A stretch of DNA of 64,000 nt from Alphaproteobacteria bacterium. Lineage in GTDB: Bacteria; Pseudomonadota; Alphaproteobacteria; Caulobacterales; Hyphomonadaceae. The position numbers were made by a program, and so were the translations under genes. The notes beneath the pieces are model-generated. The model saw only the letters and a program-made list of their open reading frames with translations, was not told the origin of the DNA and ran no database searches. The DNA lies in contig JAHJYW010000007.1 in assembly GCA_018827375.1 (NCBI GenBank), positions 26,383 through 90,382 on the forward strand. Reading direction: 5' to 3'. Position 1 is the first letter of the stretch; each line of letters begins with the position of its first letter. Positions 49,859-59,310 of the stretch are shown in pieces.

Positions 49859-51634
49859 ATGCAGCCCTTTCTGACTGAACATTCTGCGGTAATTTCCCTT
49901 TGCGTTCTCGTGCTGATGTTTGTCGGCTTCCTGATGGAGCGGCTGCCCGCAGCCGCCATGGCGATTATTGGCGCTGCGGTGTTCCTGCTGCTCGGTTACC
50001 TTGATCAGGAGGGCGCGCTGTCCGCCTTCTCGAACAGCGCCCCGATCACCATTGGCGCCATGTTTATCCTCGCGGCGTCGCTGCGCCGGACGGGTGTGCT
50101 TGACGCAATGGCAGCGTCGGTTCTCCAAGTGGCAGACAAGTCGGCCGTGGGTGCGATGATACTGCTCGGCGGGATCGTCTCGGTCGCATCGGCCTTTGTG
50201 AACAATACGGCAGTGGTCGTCATCCTGCTGCCGATCGTCATCGAGCTTTCACAGCGGTTGAAGATCTCCGAGAAAAAGCTGCTGATTCCCCTGTCCTATA
50301 TTTCTATCCTGGCGGGCACATGTACGCTGATTGGCACATCGACTAACCTTCTGGTGGCCGGTGTGGCGCAGGAGAATGGTCTGGCGCCCTTCGGCATTTT
50401 CGAGATTACGCCGATTGGTCTTGTGACGTTTGCCTCGGGTCTTGCCATGCTCTTGGGACTGGGCTGGCTTTTGCTGCCAAGATCAAAAAGCGATGTGGCG
50501 CGTCCCCCGCTCGATTCTTCCTATCTCACGGATGTCTATGTCCGTGAAGAATCCCCGGCGCTCGGGAAAATGCTCGCGGACGTGCCGGAACTCTCGAAGA
50601 AGGGTATCAGCGTCATTGCCGTGTTCCGGGGCAATCGACGCATGGCCGCGGCAGAGGAAGAGTCCGCGCTCAAGGTAGGGGACCGGATTACGCTGCGCGC
50701 TGACCTCCAGGAATTGCTGACAATGGTCGACTCCGGCCTTTTCCGGATTGGCATCAAACTTCGCCAATTGGAGGGTGGTGCTGAGGAACACGCCCAAGCT
50801 ACCGTCACGCCCAACGACCCAAATATCGGGCGCCGGATTTCGGAAATCACGTACCTGTCGCGCCATGCGGTGACGGTGCGAGGCCTGACTCGCTTTGGCA
50901 GCCTGCCTGGGCCGGATCTCGCCACCGCGCGTCTCAAGGCCGGGGACAGGATGATCATAGACGGCACGCCAAGTGAATTGCGGGATCTTGCCGCTTCTGG
51001 CGCGCTCGTCGTTGACACCTCGCTCAAGGTGGAGCCGTTTCGCCGGAAGCGCGGGCCGTTGGCCATAGCCATCCTCGTCTCGGTTATCCTGTCTTCAGCT
51101 GTATTGGGCGTGCCGCTGCTGATTACATCGCTGATCGGTGTCGGTGCCGTGCTTGCGCTTGGATGTCTTACCCTGAATGATGCGTTTGAGGCGATGGATG
51201 CGGGCGTTCTGGGGCTGATCATCGCCATGTTAATGGTGGGCGCAGGCCTGCAGTCGGCCGGCGGGGTCGACTTGCTGGTCAATGGATTGCAGCCATTGCT
51301 CGTAACGGCGTCGCCATTCTGGCTGGTATTGATGGTGTACCTTTTGACTTCGGTCCTGACAGAAGTTGTCACGAACGCGGCCGTGGCCGTGATCATGACG
51401 CCGCTGGTAATCGGCATCGGGACGCAGCTCGGCATCGATCCGCGGGCACTCGTTGTTGCGGTGATGTTTGGCGCGAGCGCCAGCTTTGCGTCGCCTATTG
51501 GTTATCAGACGAATACAATTGTTCACGCGGCGGGTAATTACCGGTTTGCGGACTTCCTGAAGATCGGCGTGCCGATGAACCTTGTTGTGGGTTTGGCGAC
51601 GAGTATCGCGATCTACTTCATCTATCTGGCCTAA
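49859..51634 (+). CDS. SLC13-family permease with RCK_C domains
   Basis: This inner-membrane anion or dicarboxylate/sulfate-type symporter has 591 residues. The membrane halves (about 1-205 and 395-591) flank a cytoplasmic region with two TrkA-C-like (RCK_C) domains (about 210-385; GISVIAVFRGNRRM, ALKVGDRITLRADLQELL). The paired motifs SAFVNNTAVVVILLP with GTSTNLLVAG, and TEVVTNAAVAVIMTP with SPIGYQTNTIV, are the Na+ and substrate sites of the family. The substrate cannot be predicted. It is convergent with hspQ, with a 20-base gap. Confidence 0.88.
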   Translation: MQPFLTEHSAVISLCVLVLMFVGFLMERLPAAAMAIIGAAVFLLLGYLDQEGALSAFSNSAPITIGAMFILAASLRRTGVLDAMAASVLQVADKSAVGAMILLGGIVSVASAFVNNTAVVVILLPIVIELSQRLKISEKKLLIPLSYISILAGTCTLIGTSTNLLVAGVAQENGLAPFGIFEITPIGLVTFASGLAMLLGLGWLLLPRSKSDVARPPLDSSYLTDVYVREESPALGKMLADVPELSKKGISVIAVFRGNRRMAAAEEESALKVGDRITLRADLQELLTMVDSGLFRIGIKLRQLEGGAEEHAQATVTPNDPNIGRRISEITYLSRHAVTVRGLTRFGSLPGPDLATARLKAGDRMIIDGTPSELRDLAASGALVVDTSLKVEPFRRKRGPLAIAILVSVILSSAVLGVPLLITSLIGVGAVLALGCLTLNDAFEAMDAGVLGLIIAMLMVGAGLQSAGGVDLLVNGLQPLLVTASPFWLVLMVYLLTSVLTEVVTNAAVAVIMTPLVIGIGTQLGIDPRALVVAVMFGASASFASPIGYQTNTIVHAAGNYRFADFLKIGVPMNLVVGLATSIAIYFIYLA

Positions 51635-51654
51635 AGTCGCGGCATAAGGGAGGC

Positions 51655-52107
51655 CTAGTTGGCTACGCCCTTTTTTAGCTCATAGGTCCCCTGACCCGTG
51701 AGCGTGAACCATTCGTTGATCTCAGGATGGGTGAGCGGCGTCTCGGATTCGTCCGGCAGGAGATTTTGTTCGGATACATAGGCGACATAATGGGTGCGCT
51801 CGTTCTCCGCGAAAAGGTGGTAGAAGGGCTGGTCCTTGCGCGGGCGCACTTCTTCCGGGATTGACTCATACCATTCCGCAGTATTGGCAAACTGGGGGTC
51901 GACATCGAATATTACGCCCCTAAAGGGAAACATGCGATGGCGAACGACCTGGCCGATCTGGAACTTGGCACTGTGCCGGGATACCGCATTGTATCTGCGA
52001 TTTCCGTCAATCGGATTGATCAATAGCAATGGTTTTGCCTGCGCTTTTCTGCGCCTGCGTCTAAACGGGTTTTTCAACCACGAGAAGAAGTTTGGTCCAC
52101 TAGCCAT
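51655..52107 (-). CDS. hspQ: HspQ/YccV-like heat shock protein with basic N-terminal extension
   Basis: HspQ is a small protein that enhances Lon protease specificity and was first described as binding hemimethylated DNA. The YccV-like domain spans about residues 45-145 (KFQIGQVVRHRMFPFRGVIF, PFYHLFAENERTHYVAYVSE). At 150 residues the protein exceeds the 105 of E. coli; the extra N-terminus contains NPFRRRRRKAQAK, a strongly basic patch. AGGAG six bases upstream supports the ATG at 52107. It is divergent from the Ppx/GppA gene. Confidence 0.88.
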   Translation of the reverse strand: MASGPNFFSWLKNPFRRRRRKAQAKPLLLINPIDGNRRYNAVSRHSAKFQIGQVVRHRMFPFRGVIFDVDPQFANTAEWYESIPEEVRPRKDQPFYHLFAENERTHYVAYVSEQNLLPDESETPLTHPEINEWFTLTGQGTYELKKGVAN

Positions 52108-52157
52108 TTCCCGCTCCTGTGATAACAATGCCTCAAGTCATCAATTTGGGCCACACC

Positions 52158-53285
52158 ATGGCTGATAAAAAAGCGCCCGGCGCCCGCGACAAGCGAGGCG
52201 CCCAGCGCAACGGAAAGACGGCACCGCTTTTTGCGGCCGTCGACCTTGGAACAAATAACTGCCGCCTGCTGGTTGCCGAACCACGCGGGAAGACGTTTCG
52301 CGTGGTCGATTCACATTCCCAGATTGCACGTCTGGGGGAGGGGCTCCACGAGACCGGACGCCTGTCAGATGCGGCGATAGACCGGGCCATCGATGCCCTC
52401 CAGAATATCCGGAAGAAGCTGAAACAGCACGGTGTGGGCCGTGTGCGCTGCATCGCGACCGAGGCCTGCCGCAAAGCCGATAATGGCGCTGAATTCATCC
52501 GTCGCGTGCATGCTGAAACAGGGCTGACTTTCAAGATCATCGGGGCAAAGGAAGAGGCGCGTCTCGCAACGATCGGGTGCCATGACCTGATCGAGCCGAC
52601 AGCCACCTCGGTGCTTGTGGTTGATATTGGCGGCGGGTCGACTGAGCTGTCCTGGGTGGACGCACGTGCCGCGCGCGATAACGGGTTCAAGGGACTTCTG
52701 GAGCGCGCGCCAATTCTTGACTGGACGAGCCTGCCGTTGGGCGTGGTGACCCTGTCAGAGGCGTTTGGTCATCTGGATGAAGTGGAGGCCTATCCGCTGA
52801 TGCTTGAGCATGCACGCCAGACCATCGCGGAATGGCCGGGCATAGTAGCAGTTCGCGAGGCGATGGCCGGGGCTGACGCGCACATGATCGGCACATCAGG
52901 CACGGTTACATGCCTTGCCGGCGTGCATTTGAAGCTGGATCGCTATCGCCGCGACAAGGTGGACGGGACTTGGCTGAGTCAGGAGGACGGCGCCGCAACG
53001 ATCAAATTACTGCGCGATGTCGGTATGGAAGGCCGCATGAAGCTGCCAACGATTGGCGACGAGCGCGCGGGGCTAATGCTATCTGGTTGTGCGATCGTCG
53101 ATGCGGTGTGGGAGGCCTGTCCTGCAGGTCGTCTGCGTGTGGCTGATCGTGGGCTGCGCGAGGGACTCTTGCTGTCAATGATGTATGGGCCCAAGAAGCC
53201 GAAACCGCGCCGTCGCGGACGGCGGGGGCGCAAGCCCGGACAGAATAGCGGCGTTGAACAGAAGGGCACGCAAGATGGCGGATGA
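52158..53285 (+). CDS. ppx: Ppx/GppA family phosphatase
   Basis: This is an exopolyphosphatase/guanosine pentaphosphatase of the ASKHA fold. ATP-binding motifs are AAVDLGTNNCRLLVAEP and VVDIGGGSTELSW, with a later MIGTSGTVTCLAGVHL. At about 375 residues it is the short form, without the C-terminal HD-like domains of E. coli Ppx. The tail is Lys/Arg-rich (KKPKPRRRGRRGRK), which is unusual and may bind polyphosphate or RNA. I place the start at the ATG at 52158; GTG 52119 and ATG 52128 are alternatives. rlmE starts inside its last codons. Confidence 0.9.
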   Translation: MADKKAPGARDKRGAQRNGKTAPLFAAVDLGTNNCRLLVAEPRGKTFRVVDSHSQIARLGEGLHETGRLSDAAIDRAIDALQNIRKKLKQHGVGRVRCIATEACRKADNGAEFIRRVHAETGLTFKIIGAKEEARLATIGCHDLIEPTATSVLVVDIGGGSTELSWVDARAARDNGFKGLLERAPILDWTSLPLGVVTLSEAFGHLDEVEAYPLMLEHARQTIAEWPGIVAVREAMAGADAHMIGTSGTVTCLAGVHLKLDRYRRDKVDGTWLSQEDGAATIKLLRDVGMEGRMKLPTIGDERAGLMLSGCAIVDAVWEACPAGRLRVADRGLREGLLLSMMYGPKKPKPRRRGRRGRKPGQNSGVEQKGTQDGG

Positions 53286-53979
53286 AGAGAAGCGCCGCTG
53301 GAAAGGCCCCACCGGCAAGGAAGGGAATTCCGGACGGCAGACAGGCGAGCGCAAGATACATGCGCATCATGCCAAGAGCGATAGTTCGAAAAAATGGCTC
53401 GAGCGCCAGTTGTCGGATCCCTATGTCCGCAAGGCGAAGGATGAAGGATTCCGTGCGCGCGCCGCGTATAAGTTGCTGGAAATAGATACAAAGATCGGAC
53501 TGCTGAAGCGCGGCCAGCGGATTGTCGATCTTGGCTGCGCACCGGGTGGGTGGTTGCAGGTTGCCGTCGCCAAAGGCGCGCTAGAAGTGGTGGGCATTGA
53601 TCTTCTGCCGGTTGATCCTGTCGAGGGCGCCCACATAATTCAGGGCGACGTAAACGAACCGGATGACGTGGCGCGCATGCTGAAAGGCCTGACGGGCAAG
53701 CCAGATCTCGTGTTGTCAGACATGGCCGCCAACACGACCGGTCACAAACAGACAGACCATTTGCGCACGGTTGCCCTTGTGGAAATGGCCGCCGCATTCG
53801 CGGTCGAGCATCTCGCGCCGGGCGGGGCCTTTTGTTCAAAGGTTTTCCAGGGGGGGACGACGAAGGATGTGCTGGATGTCCTGAAATTGAACTTCAAGAC
53901 CGTGAAGCACATAAAGCCGCCCGCCAGTCGAGCGGGCAGCCCTGAGATTTTCGTGATTGCTAAAGGCTTTCGCCGTTAG
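53275..53979 (+). CDS. rlmE: 23S rRNA 2'-O-methyltransferase RlmE (FtsJ)
   Basis: It methylates U2552 in the A loop of 23S rRNA. The 234-residue protein has the SAM motif VDLGCAPGGWLQVA and the catalytic tetrad Lys66, Asp149, Lys189 and Glu224, all present. The first 30 residues are basic and disordered-looking, as in other alphaproteobacterial copies. The ATG at 53275 overlaps the ppx end by 11 bases, the usual ppx-rlmE pairing. Confidence 0.95.
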   Translation: MADEEKRRWKGPTGKEGNSGRQTGERKIHAHHAKSDSSKKWLERQLSDPYVRKAKDEGFRARAAYKLLEIDTKIGLLKRGQRIVDLGCAPGGWLQVAVAKGALEVVGIDLLPVDPVEGAHIIQGDVNEPDDVARMLKGLTGKPDLVLSDMAANTTGHKQTDHLRTVALVEMAAAFAVEHLAPGGAFCSKVFQGGTTKDVLDVLKLNFKTVKHIKPPASRAGSPEIFVIAKGFRR

Positions 53980-53987
53980 ACCACACA

Positions 53988-54197
53988 TCAGCTCTCGTAT
54001 TTGAAGCCGAGTTCGATGGTCACCTGATAGTATTTGACCTTACCATCCTGGATGAAGCCACGGGTTGATGTGACGTCGAACCAATCGAGGCTGCGCAGAG
54101 TTTTACTTGCGGTGGCCAAAGCGCCGTCGATAGCGTCCTCAATGGATTTTTCGGATGTTCCGACGATCTTGCTGATTGCGTAGGTGTCTGCTGACAT
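53988..54197 (-). CDS. Dodecin family protein (short copy)
   Basis: Dodecins are dodecameric flavin-storage proteins. This 69-residue copy has the standard size, with TSEKSIEDAIDGALATA, the flavin-stacking Trp39 in DWFDV and Gln58 in YYQVTIELGF. A perfect AAGGAGG seven bases upstream supports the ATG at 54197. A second dodecin gene lies immediately upstream on the same strand. It ends eight bases from the convergent rlmE stop. Confidence 0.92.
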   Translation of the reverse strand: MSADTYAISKIVGTSEKSIEDAIDGALATASKTLRSLDWFDVTSTRGFIQDGKVKYYQVTIELGFKYES

Positions 54198-54269
54198 GGT
54201 GGTCCTCCTTGTTGTGGAGACCAACGACCCGACGGCTAGAAACGTTCCGAAATATTGAAGCGTCTTGCC

Positions 54270-54560
54270 TTAGAGGCGAACATCGACCGTGTGATACATT
54301 TCAGACTTGCGCCCTGCGCAGGCAGTGAAGTAGCGGTCTTCGCCGAGGGCATTGCGCTCTTTCGCATATCCTAAATCAAGCGTGACCTGATAATGCGAGA
54401 CGCTGCCATTGCTGAGATAACCACGGGCGGTGACAACATCGAACCAATCCGGCTGGCTGAAACGCTGACGCGCAACGCTTAGGGCGCGCGAAATCGCATC
54501 ATCCACTGAAATGTCAGACGTGCCTGTAATCTGGCGGGTTGAATAGTCTTGCGATGCCAA
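54270..54560 (-). CDS. Dodecin family protein with C-terminal extension
   Basis: This paralogue of the adjacent dodecin has 96 residues. The core (residues 1-66) keeps Trp39 (DWFDV) and Gln58 (HYQVTLDLGY), so flavin binding should be retained. About 30 extra C-terminal residues include one Cys (TACAGRK) and end in MYHTVDVRL. In the dodecin hollow sphere such a tail would decorate the surface or fill the interior. The start is TTG at 54560 with AAGGAG in front. Confidence 0.88.
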   Translation of the reverse strand: MASQDYSTRQITGTSDISVDDAISRALSVARQRFSQPDWFDVVTARGYLSNGSVSHYQVTLDLGYAKERNALGEDRYFTACAGRKSEMYHTVDVRL

Positions 54561-54693
54561 GCGGGTCTCCTTTCAGTCTAATCCGTGTTTGTTCCTCCAA
54601 TTGCTCTATGCATTGGGCGTGCCAATCGTTCCATTGCCATGTGTGTTTGTAGTGTTAACCATTAAGGCCACAAAGAACCCTCAGGATTGGGAT

Positions 54694-55110
54694 ATGAGAA
54701 TGAAAGCCGACGGTGAATGCTATTGTGGCAAAGTGCGTTTCGAAGTGGCTGGGGACGTGATCTTTAAGGGCCAGTGCCACTGCCGTGAGTGTCAGTATTA
54801 TTCAGGTGGCCAGCCCAATATGGTGTTCGGGGTGCCGGTTACCGCGTTCAGGCTGGTCAGCGGAGCGCCGGGCAAATTCAGCCGCAGCGACCTTGAGGCA
54901 CCCGTGACCCGCTCTTTCTGTTCGTCGTGCGGAACGCCGCTATGGTCCGAAAGCCCCTATATGCCGGGCGCTTACCTTCTCAAGGCGGGCACGTTGGACA
55001 ATCCGGCGGATTTCGGCGCGGCGCAGATGGCGATATATATGTGTGATGCCCAGCCTTTCCACGCCAAGCCTGAAGGTATTCCCGTGTTCGACAAGGCGCC
55101 AGGCCAATGA
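54694..55110 (+). CDS. GFA (glutathione-dependent formaldehyde-activating enzyme-like) family protein
   Basis: This zinc-binding GFA/CENP-V-fold protein has 138 residues with the ligand Cys groups CYCGKVRF (Cys9, Cys11), CHCREC (Cys28, Cys30, Cys33) and CSSCGTP (Cys76, Cys79). Most GFA proteins of this size have no proven substrate. AGGA about seven bases upstream of 54694 fits the start, although the frame is open from 54589. It overlaps the next gene by four bases (ATGA), so the two are probably co-translated. Confidence 0.87.
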   Translation: MRMKADGECYCGKVRFEVAGDVIFKGQCHCRECQYYSGGQPNMVFGVPVTAFRLVSGAPGKFSRSDLEAPVTRSFCSSCGTPLWSESPYMPGAYLLKAGTLDNPADFGAAQMAIYMCDAQPFHAKPEGIPVFDKAPGQ

Positions 55111-55532
55111 GGACCCTGCTGGCGGCTGCAACCGCACTGATCATGGTGGGAGCCTGTGCCGGCACTGGCGGAACAGATTTTGACGGGGCAACCGACGGAT
55201 CGGCACCGGCGTCAGAGTCCGGTCATGAGAAGATCCGCTTTGACAGCAAGCGGGCCACGAAAGCGGAACGCGAGGCCTGTTTAGCGGCCGGAGGCGAGGT
55301 AGGGACGGGCGGCATGCTGGGCTATGACCAATGTTTGCAGCCCTATGCGGATGCAGGACAGGCGTGCATGGGCGCAGAGGATTGCGAAGGGCGCTGTCTG
55401 CTGTCGCTTGAGTCGGACGATGATGTGGGGCAGCCGACCGAAGATGGCGTGTGTCAGGCCGATGACAGCCCGTTCGGCTGCTATGCAGAGGTCGATGACG
55501 GCATCCCCCAGTTTACAATCTGTGTTGATTGA
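55107..55532 (+). CDS. Cysteine-rich putative lipoprotein
   Basis: The 141-residue protein has a lipoprotein signal peptide with lipobox VGAC (Cys17). The mature part is acidic and contains eight further Cys (such as QACMGAEDCEGRC), which suggests periplasmic disulfides. The spacing resembles small Cys-rich repeats of the type found in Dickkopf- or EGF-like extracellular modules, but I cannot name a family. It is translationally coupled to the GFA gene. The function is unknown. Confidence 0.75.
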   Translation: MRTLLAAATALIMVGACAGTGGTDFDGATDGSAPASESGHEKIRFDSKRATKAEREACLAAGGEVGTGGMLGYDQCLQPYADAGQACMGAEDCEGRCLLSLESDDDVGQPTEDGVCQADDSPFGCYAEVDDGIPQFTICVD

Positions 55533-55620
55533 GCCTGCGAGCCATCTGAACCATTGGAAGCCGGGCACGAAACGGGATGTCACATACATGTGTTTGTGGT
55601 GTGCGGGGAAAATGCAGGGG

Positions 55621-57132
<1,512 letters not shown>

Positions 57133-57204
57133 GGCATTAGTGGGTTACGCCTGCGTCTAACCCAACCCACGACCTCTACCTTTTGAGAGCTTAGCCTGAG
57201 CGCC

Positions 57205-57810
57205 TTATGAGGGCTTCGGCTTGCGCCACATCGCCTGGAGAGGCGGGGCGCCGGGGCCGACTTCGATATATTTCATGTGATCGAAGCCGTGGCTCATGTA
57301 GAAGCCGGTATTCTCGGGGTTCGAATTTTCCAGATAGGCTGGCAGGCCGTCATGGTCGCAAGCTTCTAGCATGGGGCGGATAAGAGCCTTGCCGAGCCCC
57401 TTGCCGCGCGCAGCCCTCCGTGTCCCGATCGTGAAGAGGTACATGTGCGGCTCATGTGGGTGGTTGGCATCCATGACCTCACCGGCTGCAATGGCGCGTT
57501 TTATGGCGCCTTTGGTGCCCCAGCGCATGACGCCCGAGACAAGCGACAGCATGGCCATGGGAGGTGGATTACGGTTCGCATCCGCCAGTGACCACATCGT
57601 CGCGCCGCCATCACCCGCAAGGTAGCAAAGGCCGTTCTTAAGGTAGACGTCGCGCGCCAGGATTGTGAAGGCGCTCTTGATGGCGCGGTTGGTGCCGAAA
57701 ATCCATTTGTTGACCGGATCGTCGAAGAACGCTTCGGAGGTAATGTCGCCCAGCTGGCGCCAGTCAGCTTGCGTGGCTGCTCGGACATTGTCTGGAAGAT
57801 TGATCTGCAT
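57205..57810 (-). CDS. GNAT family N-acetyltransferase
   Basis: This 201-residue acetyl-CoA-dependent acyltransferase has the pyrophosphate loop RRAARGKGLGKALIRP and the C-terminal FYMSHGFDHMKYIEV of the GNAT fold. The substrate is unknown. GGAGGG five bases upstream supports the ATG at 57810; the open frame runs back to 57990 without family similarity. It is divergent from the FAD gene at 57972 across 161 bases. Confidence 0.87.
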   Translation of the reverse strand: MQINLPDNVRAATQADWRQLGDITSEAFFDDPVNKWIFGTNRAIKSAFTILARDVYLKNGLCYLAGDGGATMWSLADANRNPPPMAMLSLVSGVMRWGTKGAIKRAIAAGEVMDANHPHEPHMYLFTIGTRRAARGKGLGKALIRPMLEACDHDGLPAYLENSNPENTGFYMSHGFDHMKYIEVGPGAPPLQAMWRKPKPS

Positions 57811-57971
57811 TGGGTCCCTCCGGATTATGTGGCGCCAGTATAAGCTCGAATGATAGCGAGGACTAGTTTCCATGTTTCGTGCAGGCCAAGGACTGATAAA
57901 TCTGTCCTGAAAACGGGACATCGCTTGACCGCGCCCTAGGTCACGGATTCTGGCCATAGGAGAAGGATGGG

Positions 57972-58883
57972 ATGCGTACACGGGTTGCAATTGTTGGTGC
58001 CGGCCTCGCCGGACTGTCCGCAGCGCGCAGCCTCATGGAGGCAGGCATCCCCTCCGTCGTTTTCGAAAAAAGCCGCGGGCTTGGCGGGCGCCTTGCGACG
58101 CGCCGTACTGAACTCGGCCCGATTGATCATGGCGCGCCGGGCGTGCCGGTCGATGTGGCTTTGGCCGCGGGCGGCGGCGTCTGGTCCGAGGGACCGGAAA
58201 ATGCGCAGGGCATAGGTATTCCCGGCATGAGTGCGCTGGCCCGCCATATGGGGCAGGGGATCAACGTCCAGCGCGAGATTACCATTACAGAGGTCGCAGA
58301 GACCGGCGATGGTTACAGTCTGACCGATGCGGCCGGAGCCTTACATGCAAGTTTCGATGCAGTGATCTTTGCGGTTCCGGCGCCTCAAGCAGCAGCCTTG
58401 CTGGCGCAGCAGGCGGAGATGGTTGAGGCCATCGCAAACGTTCGCATGACGCCTTTGTGGACCCTGCTGCTTGGCTTCGATGCGCCAAGCGGTCTCTCAC
58501 AAGACGTGCTAACCCTTGCTGACCCGTTGGCGCTGGCCATTCCGATGCTGTCCAAGCCGGGACAGATCGCGACGGAGCGTTGGAGTGCACATGCCACGAC
58601 TGCTTGGTCAGCTGAACACCTTGAACTGGAAAAGGAAGACGCCGCGGACGTATTGCTGAAGGCATTCATGGCAGTGACGGGACTTGCGGGCACGCCTGAT
58701 TATCTGGCGGCGCATCGCTGGCGGTATGCGCGTGTGGAGCGTGCGCTAGGTCAGCCTTTCGTAGCAAATGGTACGGGTACGCTGCTGGCCGGCGGAGACT
58801 GGGCGCTTGGGGCGCTGGCGTCGGAAGCGGTCGCGAGCGGTCGTGCAATGGCGCGGCGCGTGTTGGAAAACTTCCGAGGCTAA
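57972..58883 (+). CDS. Renalase-like NAD(P)/FAD-dependent oxidoreductase
   Basis: This 303-residue flavoprotein has the FAD loop IVGAGLAGLSAARSL, EKSRGLGGRLATRR, and the C-terminal LLAGGDWALGALASEA. In relatives the segment after DHGA usually continues QYFTAR and about 20 more residues before the GMSALA motif; here it reads DHGAPGVPVDVALAAGGG, so part of that active-site region is replaced or shortened. The substrate is unknown. It ends five bases from the convergent DUF1330 gene. Confidence 0.82.
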   Translation: MRTRVAIVGAGLAGLSAARSLMEAGIPSVVFEKSRGLGGRLATRRTELGPIDHGAPGVPVDVALAAGGGVWSEGPENAQGIGIPGMSALARHMGQGINVQREITITEVAETGDGYSLTDAAGALHASFDAVIFAVPAPQAAALLAQQAEMVEAIANVRMTPLWTLLLGFDAPSGLSQDVLTLADPLALAIPMLSKPGQIATERWSAHATTAWSAEHLELEKEDAADVLLKAFMAVTGLAGTPDYLAAHRWRYARVERALGQPFVANGTGTLLAGGDWALGALASEAVASGRAMARRVLENFRG

Positions 58884-58888
58884 GGCAG

Positions 58889-59191
58889 TCAGGTCGTTGG
58901 CGCGGTAAGACCGTTAAGTATGGCGATCTGCGCCTTCGCACCCGCATGGCGATGGGGGAGGATGGCCCGGTATTCGGGCGAATTGTACCAAGCGAGCGCC
59001 ATGTCCCTTGTCGGGAAAGCAATCAATACGGTGCGCGTGCAGCTCCAGTCGCCTTCGAGGATGTGCGGGGATTCCTCGACGGATAGCAGCGAGCCATCGA
59101 AAAGACTGAAGACTTCCATGAAGCCCTGCTCGTACTTTGCGTAAGCTTTACGGTCGTCAATGGTGATCCGCGCGACGATATAGACGGTCAT
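58889..59191 (-). CDS. DUF1330 family protein
   Basis: This 100-residue ferredoxin-like alpha+beta-barrel protein has the DUF1330 pattern: VYIVARITIDDRKAYAKYEQ at the start, VLIAFPTRDMALAWYNSPEY in the centre and a basic PHRHAGAKAQ loop. The function is unknown; the family is related to dimeric barrel proteins. It is transcribed away from rsmB. Confidence 0.88.
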   Translation of the reverse strand: MTVYIVARITIDDRKAYAKYEQGFMEVFSLFDGSLLSVEESPHILEGDWSCTRTVLIAFPTRDMALAWYNSPEYRAILPHRHAGAKAQIAILNGLTAPTT

Positions 59192-59310
59192 AAGGGCCCC
59201 TCCTGCCTGAATGCCCCCTATCTAAGAATGCACACATTCCAGTGTCTATTGGTTTCCTTGGATGGAAAGCGCGCGTAAAGCGTCCGTCAGATCAAGAATG
59301 AGGTAGAATA

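Noticed and set aside
57141..57164. TGGGTTA/TAACCCA inverted repeat after guaB as terminator
   Set aside because: It has a 7-bp stem with a 10-base loop and no adjacent T-tract; the nearest T run is about 15 bases away. Too weak to call.
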